Shown: positions 1 to 11,945 of the stretch, one piece after another
Position numbering within the stretch: position 1 is the stretch's first letter
How the letters are laid out: each line of letters starts with the position of its first letter
DNA from: Lojkania enalia
Lineage: Eukaryota; Ascomycota; Dothideomycetes; Pleosporales
Length of the DNA: 64,000 nucleotides
Assembly: GCA_010094045.1 (NCBI GenBank)
Contig: ML986772.1
Location: 30,191-94,190, forward strand
Direction: 5' to 3'
The notes under the pieces: generated by a model
Database searches by the model: none
Told to the model about the DNA's origin: nothing
Seen by the model: only the letters and a program-made list of their open reading frames with translations
Made by a program: the position numbers and the translations under genes

Positions 1-79
1 CCTTCTCTTTTCTTTCTCTAGCTTTAATAATAATAGATTCTTATTATATCTAATTCTATTATATCCTCAGACCTTCTTA
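1..79 (+). repeat. 3' part of the 5' LTR of the chromovirus
   Basis: These bases match 5301-5379 nearly base for base and diverge at position 80 (A here, C at 5380), which fixes the inner LTR edge. The upstream part of this LTR lies outside the window. Confidence 0.85.
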
Positions 80-179
80 ATTTGTTAAAGCTTATACTAT
101 ACTAGATTCTATCTTAACTACTAAGTAGACCTACTACTATACGAAATTATAAACTAAAATAGACTAATAGAACAAGAAT

Positions 180-3100
180 TTAATATAGTAACTATATAGA
201 GATAGTTTACTAAAATAGTAGCTAGGCTAGAATACCTAGAGAAAGAAAAGTAGTAATAGTAACTTAAAAGAATAAGCCTTTATCAGAAGCTCGAGGAGTA
301 ACTAAATAAGTACTCAGCCCTTAAGAGGAGTATCTTACCAACTATACTATTAACAACTACTAAGTCTATTTATACGAAAGTTATATTTAATAAGCTAGAC
401 AAGTTCTAAAGAGACTATAAAACGTATTTTATTTAGAAAAGTAGTATAAAGACTAAGATCTATATTAACAGTTTATCTATAGGTTTAATAGATATAATAG
501 TAGTAGCCTATATAATATTATTTTATAAGAGTAATACTAGAATATACCTTTAGTTATATAAAAAATATATTACTATAGGTACTCTTACTTATAATAAATT
601 CTAGACAATTATAGATATATAATATAATAACCCCTACCGTTAGAAATAAGCTAGAATTGAGTTTAAAACCCTAAGATAAGGTAATAAAACCTTTATTAAG
701 TTCCTAGTTAAATACGATCGTCTCTCTATAAAAGTATTATACAACTCTTATCTAGACTAAGTTAATATATAAGATCTAGAAGGGAAGATTTATCTTAAGC
801 TCTACTAATTAATAATTAGTAGTGTTAGTAAGGAAGATCTTATATTATATATAACCTTTATATAGAAACTTTATATTCTTAATAACTATCTTAAAGTAGT
901 TAAACTTAATAGCGCTTTTATATAGTTTTTTAGTAGGGGGAAGACTAGTTAGATAAAGGATAGCTAGAGATAGCTACTTATACTACTCCTATAACTACAA
1001 CTATTAGCTACTATTAATAATACTATAGACTAGATACTAATAGCTAATTGCGGACTCGTATAGCGCTTAGATATAAGGCTTTAACTACTAGAGAAGATAA
1101 GAAATATTACCGAGAAAGAGCTGAAAGCTTAAAAATAATAGAATACCTATTTTACCTATAGAAATAGAGGTTACTTTATTTAAAACTACTATTATACTCC
1201 GTCTAGGAGTAGTATATAGTTTAATTAAGCTTATATAATACTGCTAAAGCTTATTTAGTATAATAAGAAATATAGAGATATAGCTTAAGCTAATAGGATA
1301 GAAAAAGTATTATTCTAAATAGAAGTCGGCGTTTAAAACTATAAAAAAAGTAGGTAAATAAGTAAGTACTAGATAAATTTAATTGATTTTAGATAACTAG
1401 TACTCTATTTACAGCCCCTATACTACTTAATAATATCTTTAGCCTTCTCGCCTTAATAGATAATAGCTGTAACTTATATATAATAGTTAAGAAAAGGATT
1501 ATATGAAAAGCTAAACTAGAATACCTCTACCTCCTAATACTATTAACAGCCTTATTATTTAGCAACTTCTCGGCTAGAATTATTAAAGAGGTAACTATTA
1601 TTAACTTACTAAATATAGGTAGAAGTTAAGTAGGTCTAGGTCGGATATTTACTTATGTAGTCCTAAAGATAGAAGGAGATTATAGTATAATCTTAGGACC
1701 CTTATAGAGGTAAAGTAAGGATATAATTATTAACCTAAAAATAGAAATCCTATATATTTATAGAATAGAGGTAATTATATAAAACTAGAAGCTTTAAAAG
1801 TAGTAATATATAGCTAATATTACCTAAGTCTTAGTATATACTTTCTCTACTATAGTAAAATACTATAAGAGACGCCTATAAAATTCTCTTACTAAACTAC
1901 CCTATATCTTACTATTAGTATAGCTAATATTTAAAAGGCTCTAGAAAATAAGTTAAAAATAGACCCTTATACGAAACTCCTTAAAGAATATATATAGTAG
2001 CTCTATACCTTTAATTAATAAGAAGCTAATAAGCTACCGCTTTTAAGACTAGAAGTAGACTATATAATTAAACTGGAAGGGAAAGATAGAAGCTCTCTAA
2101 GGATCCCCTCAGGTCCTTTATATAGAATATTATAAGAGATACTCCTTATTCTTTAGAAAACCCTAATAGAGCTTTTTAATAAAGGATTTATTCGGGTTAG
2201 TAACTTCCTAGCTATAATATTAGTTCTATTTATACGAAAACTAGGAAGTAGCCTCTACTTCTATATTAACTATTACACCCTAAACGCTATTATATAGAAA
2301 AACTACTACTTTTTACCTCTAATCCGAGAAATATTAAATTAAATTAGTTAAGCTAAGTAGTTTATAAAACTTAATATTATTACTATATTTAATAAGATCC
2401 GAATTAAAGAAGAAGATAAGTAGAAGATAGTATTTATAACCTGCTATAGTTTATATAAATAGCTAGTTATACCCTTTAATCTTATAAATACTCTAAGTAC
2501 CTTTTAACAATATATTAATTATATAATCTAGAAGTATTTAAGCGACTTTATCTTAGTATATTTAGATAATATCCTTATATATACGGATAGCTTCTTATAA
2601 GACTATTAGTACTACATTAAAGTAATTCTTTAAAAGTTAATAGATGCTAACCTCTAATTTAATATTAATAAGTACAAATTTAAGATCTATATAATAAAAT
2701 ATTTTAGCTTTATTATTAATACGGAAAAAGGTATTTAAATAGACTTATAGAAAGTTAAAGTAATCTAGAACTAGAAAGTACCTATATTAGTTCGCGGTAT
2801 ATAAAGCTTAAAAAGCTTTATAAACTTTTACTACTAGTTTATTAAAGAATTTTCTAAAGTAGTTACTCTACTAACAACTCTTACTTAAAGGAAATAAGAG
2901 AAGAAATAGTTTTAACTCGATAATTAGATATTTACTACCTTTAATTACTTAAAGCGATACTTTATATAAGTGTTAGTATTAGTCTAGTATAACCCTAAAA
3001 GGGAAACGATTCTAGAGTATAATACCTCTAGCTAATATACTAGAGGTACGTTTTTATAATATAATAATAAAGGAGTTCTATAATCTATTACTTTTATATT

Positions 3101-5060
3101 AAAGTAAATACTTCTTATAGAATATAACTACCTAATCTATAATAAGGAATTATTAGTAGTTATATAATACTTTAAGGAATAGGAGAAGTTTTTAAATTAC
3201 TTACGTACTTTATAGTTTATATAGATTATTATAACCTAAAATACTTTACTAAGATATAGAAGCTTTCTAAGTACTAGATAAAATAGGCGGTATTTCTTAT
3301 CTAGTTTAACTTCTAGTTTAAATATAAGCCGGGTAAGCTTAATATTCTAGCTAATACTTTCTTACGTTATAATTAGGATCTTCTAAAAGAAGCTAATAAT
3401 AAGTAAATCTAAGAAAGGATTAGCTAACTCTTTAAACTATCTAATTTTAAAGATAGGGTTTATATAGCTTTTATATAAACTAGAAACTAGTATACTAAAG
3501 ATACTCCTAATAATTAAATAGAAGTAGTTGCTCTAGATAACTTTATATTAAGAGAGGAATCTATAGATAAAGGGAAGTTTATAATCGAGATATCGTATAA
3601 GGAGTAGTAAATACTAATAGAAACCTTATAATAAGATACCTAAGAAAAAGATAAGACATATACTATACTTCTCTATACTACTAAAGTAGGGGAGAGAATA
3701 CTTCTAGAAACCCTCTATTACCTTAAAATTAGCCTATTTAACCTCTTAGTTCTAGAAGATAGATTAATATAAAGAGAACGCGCTTAGGTTTCTAAGAGCA
3801 AGTTACTTTATATAAAGCTAATCTAAGAAACTTATAACTCTTACTTAACTAGCTACTCTAGTAAGAATATTATAATTAGGTTAATATTATAGTACTATTT
3901 TTAGCCTAGAAGAGTAGCGGATATTAAATACTTTATATAAAATTACTACTCTTATAGTAGAAATATAATTTAGTATTCTAGAAAAAAAAGCCTACTATAT
4001 TCTCTTCTAGTCTCTAAAAGAGTATAGTTAGAAATTTTAATAGACTATATTATTAACTTACTAAGAACTGTATATAGTAATAAGTATATTCTTATTATTA
4101 TAGACCGTTTAAGTAAAGAAGTACTCTTTATTACTATCTTAGACCTTAAGAGTTAAATATTAGCTAATAAGTTTATCGAGTATTTTATAGTATATTACAG
4201 GCTTTTATAAGTAATAATCTCTAATAGAGAAGAGTAGTTTATATAAGGCGTATAAGTATATATCTACCGAATTCTTAAGATTAAGTAAAGGCTATTAACA
4301 GTATACTATCTAGAGACTAATAGAAGTATAGAGCGTATAAACTAGCTACTTAAAAAGCTTCTCTGCTACTATTATAACTACTACTAGGATAACTAGGATC
4401 TATAGCTACTACTAGCTTAAATTACTGTTAGTATTAGGGACGCTTCTTTTATAAGAGTTAGCCTATTCTTTTTTACTTATAACTATTACTTAAACTTAGG
4501 AGAGTTTATATAACTAGAAGAGAAGCTGCTAATAGAGTAGCCTAAAAACCCTATTTATGTAGTAAAATAGATTATTAGTAAACTAAAAGATTGTGTTAAA
4601 TTCGTATAAGTAATAATAGTCTATATATAATAGTAGTAGTAAGAAATTTACAATCGTATGAGAGATTTTATACTATAATACTAATCAGGAGATAAAGTTT
4701 AGCTTAATATATATAATATTAAAATAGACTCTATAAGAAAAAAGAAGCTCTATAAACTCTATTAATAATATATAGTTATTAAAACTATTAGATAAAATAT
4801 ATACCAACTAAACACCCTATTAGAAATTTATAATATTTTCTATATAATTCTACTTCGCCCTATTACTTAAGACCTGTTATTAAGTTAAATATAAGATAAC
4901 TATTAACTAGCGCTAATTAGCGTTGGAAACGAAGATAAATAGGAGCTTAAGAAAATCCAAGACGTATAAGTAATTAGTAAAAGAGGAGGCGGTCTAAAAT
5001 AGTAGTTCCTTTATAAATAGACTAGTTATACTATACTCTTATAAAACAACTAGAGTAACT
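180..5060 (+). pseudogene. gag-pol of the chromovirus, destroyed by RIP
   Basis: A single plus-strand reading can be followed through many stops. The RT catalytic box reads YLDN at 2559-2570, where gypsy elements have YLDD: the second GAT has become AAT. RNase H is marked by YNKELL near 3138-3155. The integrase core is seen around 4035-4115, with ILMDYI and later IIIDRLSKE. A chromodomain-like stretch follows at about 4932-5045, with ELKKIQDV and a KWTGY-like end. The gag portion (180-1300) is recognised only by position. No frame is long enough to be functional. The domain order and chromodomain place it with MAGGY/Tf1-like chromoviruses; the exact clade is not determined. Confidence 0.8.
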
Positions 5061-5147
5061 ATAAAAATATAATTGCTCTAGGAGAATTTAAATAGGATAT
5101 AGGGTAGAACTTTACTAAAGAATTACTTGTCCGTATAACTTAGTACT

Positions 5148-5172
5148 AGAGGAAGAGGAAGAGGAGGAGGGG
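5148..5172 (+). other. Polypurine tract of the chromovirus
   Basis: A 25-base run of only A and G built from GGAAGA/GGAGGA units lies directly before the 3' LTR. This is the expected position of the plus-strand primer of reverse transcription. Confidence 0.75.
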
Positions 5173-5174
5173 AA

Positions 5175-5379
5175 TATTATAAAGGTCCCGGCCTGTAGTT
5201 TAGTCCTGTTCCTATAATACTATAATAGTAGTTACTTTTATATAACCCTATATCTGCTTAAACTAAAATAAGTAAATAATATATATCTTACTACCGTATA
5301 TCTTCTCTTCTCTTTCTCTAGCTTTAATAATAATAGATTCTTATTATATCTAATCCTATTATATCTTTAGACCTTCTTA
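5175..5379 (+). repeat. 3' LTR of the chromovirus (about 205 bp)
   Basis: It starts at TATTATAAAGG just after the polypurine tract (a RIP version of a TGTT start) and ends at CTTCTTA. Only its last 79 bases can be compared with the other LTR. The start is inferred from the tract and could be a few bases off. Confidence 0.7.
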
Positions 5380-5927
5380 CTATTAGAGCTTTAGTATAAG
5401 GTTTAATAGTCTAAATAAACCGCCTTATAGTAGAAACTAGTTAAGTAAGTATCTATAATTTAAGTAAAAGAATATCTAAGATAAATATCCTTCTTATTAA
5501 TAATTTAGAAGTTTTTCGCGCCTTATACCTCCTTAATAACCCTATAATAGGTATAGTTTAGCTATCCTCTCTACTAGTATTATTAGAGGAGTTTATTATA
5601 AGAGTAGTTTTAATAATACTAAGGTAGCGAATTATTAATACATACATAGTTAGTTTTAAAAGTAACATAGCTAATATATCTCACTACCCCTTAATTCTAG
5701 AGCATGCTTAAGTAAGCCTCTATTAAGGCAATATATTACAATATTTGCGCATCTGTAACTGCAAAGCGACCATCCTTGAACTATTTCGTCTAGATCCATT
5801 ATGAACTGCGAAGCCACCCGAACACCCCGATTTCAGTAGTAGAGATGCCGTGCGCGCCCTCAAACACGCGTGAACTGCTAGGCTTACATGAATACTAATT
5901 CCTGTATAAGAGGACCTCTAGAATGCA
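5380..5927. other. Intergenic, RIP-like on the left and normal on the right
   Basis: Up to about 5690 the sequence is AT-rich and TpA-rich like the neighbouring element, without recognisable coding. From about 5700 it has normal composition and is the 3' flank of the minus-strand gene ending at 5928. No RNA gene is visible. Confidence 0.6.
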
Positions 5928-8900
5928 TTACCTTGTAGAGCCAGGAGCTTCTGCATATCCTGTCACTACCGAGGCCTCCATAGGCGGGACATAGTGATGC
6001 GTAGCGCTCACGCTGCTTTTCGACGAGCGATGTGACCACGCAAACTCTGTTACTTTGCCATTCGGGTCCAGGATCTTGACGATGTCTTCGTGCCTATAAA
6101 ATGCAGCAAGGTCCAGTGGTGTCCAGCCGTACTCATCTTTAGGACTTGGATGCTTGGCTCGCTGTAGCGCGAGCAGCAAAGCACCCATATCGCCGGAAAA
6201 GGCAGCCGAATGGAGCGGAGACCAGCCGTGGGGATCTGCTTTCCCGACGTCGGCCCCAGCATCGATCAAGAGGCGTACCACGTCAGTGTTACCGGCTTCG
6301 ATGGCGCACTGTAGCAAACTGATTCCGCGATGTGTATAATTTACGTCGAGCCCGTTGTCAAGGACCTGCTTGACGCCCGCGTACTGGCCCTCCCAGATAG
6401 CATGCCAGACTGGGTGTGGCGCGCCGCTGTTCGAGTCAATAGAATCGAATTTGGCGCCGAAGTCTTGGAGCGCCTGCATCACTGAGGGATTGCCCCACCT
6501 GATGGCGAGCTCAACGAGTGTCTTGCCATTGGCGTCAACTATGTCGTGGGTGCAGCCGTTTTCTAGGAGGAAGCGAACTGAGTCAGCCTTTCCGGCGCTG
6601 GCGGCCATCATCAGGGGAGTGTAGCCGGCGATGTTCTCACACGTGCGGACGTCTACCTTCTTCTCGACAAGATGTTTTAAGATAGCAATGCTTCCAGATT
6701 CTGCCGCCAGATGCGCTGGTGTGTTCCCTTTTTTGCCGGAGACTGTGATGTTGCAACCCAGGTCGTAAGCGGCTTTCCAGAGCAGCGCGGCAGAATCTCC
6801 TTTTCGAGCTACCTTATGAGCAATGCGATCCAAGTCGTTGTCCACCGCGTCGATGTCGGCGCCTTTGCCATGCAGATACTCGAGGACATCAATGCCCTGA
6901 GAATTAACTATGCAGAGCAGCGGCGTCAACCTCTCACTCGATAAGGCGTTGACGTTTGCTCCTTTCTCTACCAGAATCTTGGTAGCCGCTTGATCGCACT
7001 CTTGAGCGGCGATATGGAGTGCAGTAAATCCTTGTCTGTCGACTGCGTGTATATTCGCGTTGTTCTCTAGAAGCCATTTCATAGTTGCATATTGCTTTCC
7101 CTTGATAGCATGGAAAATGACCGTTTGACCTTTGCCGTCGCGAGCTTCCATACTACTTCCTTTCTCATGAAGCTGCTTAATCATGCTGATGTCTCCCGTC
7201 CGAGCGCTAAAATGCAAGGTCTGAATGTTAACGGTATCCTGCCGGCTGATGTGTTTGCCACCTTTAAGTAGAAGATTTATTGTGTCCTCGTCGTTGCCAT
7301 CGAGGGCATAGTCCAGCGGAGTACGACCTTCTGCGTCTTTATCGTTCAAATCCATTCCCTTGCTAGCGAGTTTCTCGACTACCGAGGCCTGCCCATATTT
7401 CGCAGCCCAATGAAGCAACGTCGCATTATTCTCATCTCTATACTCCTCAAAGTGCTCTGACTCGACTAAGTACTTTGCAGCATCTCCATGTCCATTCTTG
7501 ATCGCCATCATGATAGCTTCACCGGAAGATAAAGACGCAGACGTCTTCGTTTTATCCCGTTTCAAGTCTTGAAGGAGCTTGTGGATAACGTCTGTTCGGC
7601 CGGAACTTGCAGCCCACTTCAAGACCGTTGCAAACTCATCTTTCGGATCTAGCTCCTGATTTTCAAGATCGATGACGGGCTTGTAATTCTTTTTGCTGCG
7701 CTGGGGCAATACTTTGCTCAGTTTCTCCCAGAGAAGGATCAGCACTATAAATGGAGCCGAGGCAACCATCACAGCCAGATTTGTCGCCCGCCTTCTCGAA
7801 CGCAATAATGTATAACCCCCCATAGCAATGCACATAACTACTAATGAAGTATACAGATAGTATAGCCATGAGGGGTCGTCGCTGAAGAGGTCCACGTTCA
7901 TGCCAAAAATGCCCTGTCTGCTGATTAGTAACAACTCAGGCTTTCGTTAAAGAGGGCAAGTTACCGCTGCAAAAATGAGAGGCAAAAATATGAACTATAC
8001 AGCCTGTTAGCCGGTCGCAGTGGTCTTGCATCAAGCATGCATACGGTGATCCATGACAGTCTTCGAATACTGTCATTCTGCTCGCGCGAACGATATCCCT
8101 CGTCGATGCTAATCAGATTGGTCACTCGCTGGATGAGGCTATCGGTCTCTTTGATTAGATCTGTGCAAATTCGAAAGTCAATGTTCTTGAACTGCTGCCG
8201 ATACCCGCTGCATGCAGCCATGATCTCCCAGTAATCGACGCGCCCTTCAGTCCACCTCGGATCGGCATGGATATTCTCGAGGGGTTCTAGGCTTACTAGC
8301 TGATTCTGAAGTACTCGACGAAATTCTTCCCAGCGCTGAGCCGCACTGACAAGGTTTCTAACGATGTTGCGATCTGTTTCCAAGCGTTCTTGAAGGACTT
8401 CGAATCTCTTCAACGTAGTTAGACTTCACCCGGTTAAGTCAAATTTCTCACTTACGAATGAGTCCAGGAAGCGTGATGATGCTGTAAGAAGTGCATCCCA
8501 ATTCGTTAAAATGACTTCAAGTTGAGAAAGCAGATAGTCTAGTGGAGCGGATCTCAATCTGGTCGAATTCTCGTAGTTTTGATACATCAAGGCATCATAG
8601 GCGAACTCTGTAGTTTCAACGCGCCGGGAGCGGAAGCGGAAAATCTGCAGATTCCAATCTGCCATGAGGAACTTTTCCTCTCTGGGGCTTGGTGAGCGCG
8701 CAGACCTGATAATACAAGAAACATGCAACATACTCGTCTCCGGAGGAGATGATGATCGCGTCGGACGTAGCGTCGACCTTCGGCTGCTTAGTCGACGACG
8801 GCAAGATATCTTGTTGCAAATAAAATTGGAGGTTGCGGTGCAGGGCCCAATGGCCGCAGATCTCGCCCTTCGCGCATCTTTGGCACTTGCATGAGCCCGC

Positions 8901-9656
8901 ATCAGGCTTGTTCGTCTTTGCGAAATCGTTAAAGAGACCGTACGGGAACAGCGAGTAGCGCGGGAAGTCGAAGTGCTCAAACAGCGTCATCAACAAAGTG
9001 GTAGGGCATTTTGGCCCGTACATGAACAGCCGGCATCCTTGATCGTTCTCCGCCTCGGGAAACATCTTAGTGTAGCGACTGAGCGTCTCCGCAGTGGCAA
9101 AAGACTTAGGGTCGTCGCCATCCTGAATGAAGACTGTTGCGAGGACATCTGCCTTGGATGTGTGCTTTGGTGTGCTTTGCGTGGGGACTAAGGAGAAGTA
9201 CGGCGTCTGCTGCTGCGGTATTGCTTGTGGAGGTGCACCATAAGTATACGATGGTCCTGATTGGTAAGTCCGCGGCTGCGGCAGGGATGAGTACTGCGAT
9301 GCGCCATTCGAAGGACCTGCAGAAGCTGATGGGTACGAATATGCGTTCTGGGGTGGTAGTGCATAAGGCGATGAGTATGTATTCTGAGGCACTGCTGCCT
9401 GTGGCAACGATTGTGAATATGGGATCGCTGGGGGCGGCGGGTACGGCTGCTGCGGCACGCTCGCGTTCTGAGGTAGCGTCGTTCCTGCGCCTGGCGGAGG
9501 CGCACCTGCATAGTACTGATTGGAAAAGTCAAGTGGGTATGGTGCTGACGTGCTTTGGCCTGGTAGAAGCGCATAGGCATAGTTCTGGCTGGAAGTGAGT
9601 GGAGCTGGCGCTGACGAGCTCTGACCTGAAGGCGGCAGCGGTGGTGCTGAGGCCAT
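5928..9656 (-). CDS. CorA-like membrane domain fused to about 16 ankyrin repeats, five exons
   Basis: Proposed exons on the minus strand: 9656-8734, 8681-8456, 8407-8045, 7994-7965, 7913-5928, giving about 1175 residues. Introns are 48-52 nt with GT..AG ends; two have clear branch sites (GCTAAC near 8010, TACTAAT near 7925). The acceptor of the first intron (8733-8682) is the least certain; 8688 would also keep frame. ATG 9656 has a good context and an in-frame stop lies upstream. Residues 1-165 are rich in Pro, Gln, Tyr and Ser (prion-like). A Cys/His cluster (CKCQRC...C.H) lies near 257-273 and helical segments at 340-500. Exons 3 to 5 join into a CorA-type signature: TM1 with FLPLIFAAGIFGMN (about 500-521), a short acidic loop and TM2 (530-551). 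A third hydrophobic segment is at 558-576. Ankyrin repeats fill about 607-1137. The family predicts a metal-ion channel-like membrane part; transport is not shown. The gene is free of RIP. The fusion suggests a sensor or scaffold at a membrane, which is inference. Confidence 0.85.
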
Positions 9657-10194
9657 GGCAGAGTTATCGCAGTACCTCGTGCGAGACAGCAACACCGAGG
9701 CTCATGGCCGCGAAGTCGCTGGAGGGGGCCGTTCATTTATGTCCTTCGAACGAGTCCAGCTGAGGGCTTTAGCTCTTTTGGTAAGGGACCTCGCATGGTA
9801 TGATGATCGTTGGTTCAGCCACAGTGTACAAGTACCCAATACATTGGTGGCTTGCTCTTGGCAAGCGCGTAAGTCTATAAATAGTTATAACATAAAGCAC
9901 CACCGAGCCGGCCACCCCAACGAGCGGCCCGTCAGCTGTGGTGAGGTGCCTTGGGGTATTATGCGGGGGCTGTGACGCCAGGCGTGTGCGGCACTGTGTC
10001 GTTGCTTGAATTCAGCACGGCACATCCTAGAGGCCTTAGAACAGTCACAATCATTTAATTTACTGTCCTGTTTGCTACCGTCTCTATTTCACAGCGGGGG
10101 CCCGCAGATCAAGAAGATTATATTCTGTCCTATTTTGCTACAGCGAAGCTTCACGCACCACTACTCACGTGACCATGGCTGACAATTCCCCACT
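9657..10194. promoter_or_regulatory. Upstream region of the CorA-ankyrin gene
   Basis: Normal-composition DNA between the start codon of the minus-strand gene and the first LINE copy. A TATA-like TATAAATA lies at about 9876-9883, roughly 220 bp upstream of the start codon and readable as TATTTATA on the gene strand. Short open frames here lack any recognisable domain. The promoter role is inferred from position only. Confidence 0.35.
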
Positions 10195-10212
10195 TGAGTC
10201 TTGCTAGGAGTA

Positions 10213-10394
10213 GACGAACGCCTCGATCAAGCTAGCGGGGAGGGCGGCCGACCCGTTCCTGCCCTACCCTTGCGCTTTAGGCGGGAAACAATTTTCACTG
10301 CAATCTTTAGCGTAGAAGAAGAGCTACTGCTGCCTAGAGTCCGAACGAACGCCCCGATCACGCTAGCAGGGAGGACAGCTAACCTGCTCCGGCC
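10213..10394 (+). repeat. Two monomer-like repeats in the LINE 5' UTR
   Basis: Segments at 10213-10263 and 10344-10394 share the pattern GAACGCC.CGATCA.GCTAGC.GGGAGG followed by a pyrimidine-rich CC stretch, with an offset of about 131 bp. The second monomer is also present upstream of copy 4 (about 34450-34510). Tandem 5' UTR monomers in LINEs often carry the promoter; that function is inferred here. Confidence 0.6.
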
Positions 10395-10465
10395 ACACTT
10401 TTGTGGGGAGTCCGGGATACTTTTGTGGGGGGTGCGTGAAAACTTCTGAATTGTTGATAAGGAGG

Positions 10466-11945
10466 ATATTCATCTCGGACATTCTTTTACTCGAACTGCG
10501 GACACTCGCTTAGCTAGTTCCCGCTGCAAGGCGGTCCGCCCGGACCACCGAACCTTGTGCCGAAGCCCCGATAGCGACGTCAGATTCTGACCACAACCCA
10601 TCGACACCACCCCCTGCGCCAGCAAAACGTACCAGGAGGCGGACAATAAAGGCACCTGATATACTGCAGCAGCCCCCGACAACGAGGGCAACAGCGAGCC
10701 GATCCATACAGGCTAAGCGCAGAGCTATAGTACTGCTATTACCACAGAACGAGGAACCTAATGGCACACAGCAACATCTAGAGCAACATGAACTACCGCT
10801 ACCTCACACTAGGGGTGTATCGACCTCTTCTCGACAAGCTCTTAATGGCGGTAGTACCGGGATAGGGGAGCTAGCTGAACTTATTGCGAGCCTGAAACAG
10901 ACGATAGTACAATAAAACAATATTATTGCGAACCAGAACAAGATTATTAAAGACATTTAAAGCGACCGCGCAACATTCCGAGCAGAACAACAGAATCTTA
11001 AAGACCAGATTGTAGAGCTACGTGAAACTATATGCTCTCTTTACCCGCAGCTTAACACCCATTCGACTGAAACGCTGTTAAGACATATATAGGCTGCAGT
11101 CGCAGCCAGCGGACAGCAGGTAGGATTAGGTACAAGGCCTTCAAGGTCGACGAATAGAGGAAGGGTCGACAAGGAGAATGAACGACAGCTAGTGATTGAT
11201 GTTAGCCAGATAAGAGNNNNNNNNNNNNNNNNNNNNNNNNNAGAGGCGGCTAAGCAGGCGATCCAGCAAAGTATAAATGGGGTTGAAAGTCTCGTAGGAA
11301 CGACGGTAAAAGACTTCCGTGTGTGGCGAGCGAATAACAATACAAGCGTGATTAAGTTCTCAGTTGATAAGAATAAGGAGGCGGCGGTCCGGCAGGCAAC
11401 AGTAGACTGGCTTAAACCAACCCTACCAGGTGCAAGGCTAGTAGGACCTAAGTGGTATCCGATAAAAGTAGACTGGATTAAGGTAGCTTTAGCTATGGAT
11501 GTAGAGAGTGGTAAAGTAAGCAGGTCAGCAATGGAACGATTCGGCACAGAAAACGGAGTGGAGGTATACACGATGCGATGGCTAGGGCAACCAAGGCCTA
11601 GAGGACAGCATGCGTCAGCAGTAGTCAAGGTAGCAACAAAGGAGGAGGCTGAGAAGCTACTAAAGTCAGACAGCGTGACGTTTAGAGGAGGGGGTATTAT
11701 AGTATCGCAATTCGAGGAGCGACGCACACCAGTAGCCTACTATAAGTGTAGGAGGTTTAGACACAGAGTAAGGGACTATATACGATAAGAGGCATGCGAT
11801 ATGTGCGGGCAAGAAGGGCACTTATATTATAAGACGGTTAACCTGCGATGCGTTAACTGCCAAGGCCCGCATCGAGCATCACACCGAGAATGCCCAGAAT
11901 TTAGGAAAGAGATAGACAGGATCCTTACACGTCAACGCTATAAAT
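10466..11945 (+). pseudogene. LINE copy 1 ORF1 (gag-like RNA-binding protein), few RIP stops
   Basis: One frame runs through about four stops. It shows a basic Pro-rich N-terminus (KRTRRRTIKAPD near 10620), a coiled coil (IIANQNKIIKD near 10920-11040), a central conserved region at 11242-11730, and three zinc-knuckle motifs. The first knuckle (11735-11785) has lost Cys and Gly residues to Tyr and Arg. The second (CDMCGQEGH) and third (CVNCQGPH..SHRECP) at 11795-11897 are intact. The initiator may be the ATA at 10466, which would be a RIP-mutated ATG; this is inferred. A gap of Ns interrupts it at 11217-11241. Confidence 0.8.
11217..11241. other. Assembly gap (25 Ns) inside LINE copy 1 ORF1
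   Basis: The other copies have 28 bases between the same flanks, so the true distance is probably 28 and the Ns are a near-correct estimate. The reading frame is kept either way. Confidence 0.9.

Larger units (their letters stand above)
1..5379 (+). mobile_element. RIP-decayed Ty3/gypsy chromovirus (5' end outside window)
   Basis: A long terminal repeat end at 1-79 recurs at 5301-5379 with only scattered transitions, and a polypurine tract stands just before the 3' LTR. Between them, on the plus strand, the order is gag, protease, RT, RNase H, integrase, chromodomain, which defines a chromovirus. Almost every codon interruption is TAG or TAA at former Gln or Trp codons, so the element is dead through RIP. 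The 5' LTR is cut by the window start, so the target duplication cannot be checked. The five bases after the 3' LTR are CTATT. Confidence 0.88.

Noticed and set aside
8706..8733. A 28-nt intron (GT at 8733, AG at 8706) in the first CorA-ankyrin junction
   Set aside because: It keeps frame but is too short for a spliceosomal intron; the 52-nt alternative ending at 8682 fits the other introns of the gene.
9137..9598. Plus-strand open frame opposite the Pro/Gln-rich exon
   Set aside because: A shadow of the low-complexity coding exon of the CorA-ankyrin gene; no independent signal.
10470..10767. Two overlapping minus-strand open frames left of the N gap
   Set aside because: They are antisense to the basic Pro-rich start of LINE ORF1 and vanish in the other copies.
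11041..11727. Minus-strand open frame of 228 codons opposite LINE ORF1
   Set aside because: It crosses the N gap, has no recognisable domain, and is the complement of a clear LINE ORF1; the same antisense frame recurs in other copies at 16775 and 17210.
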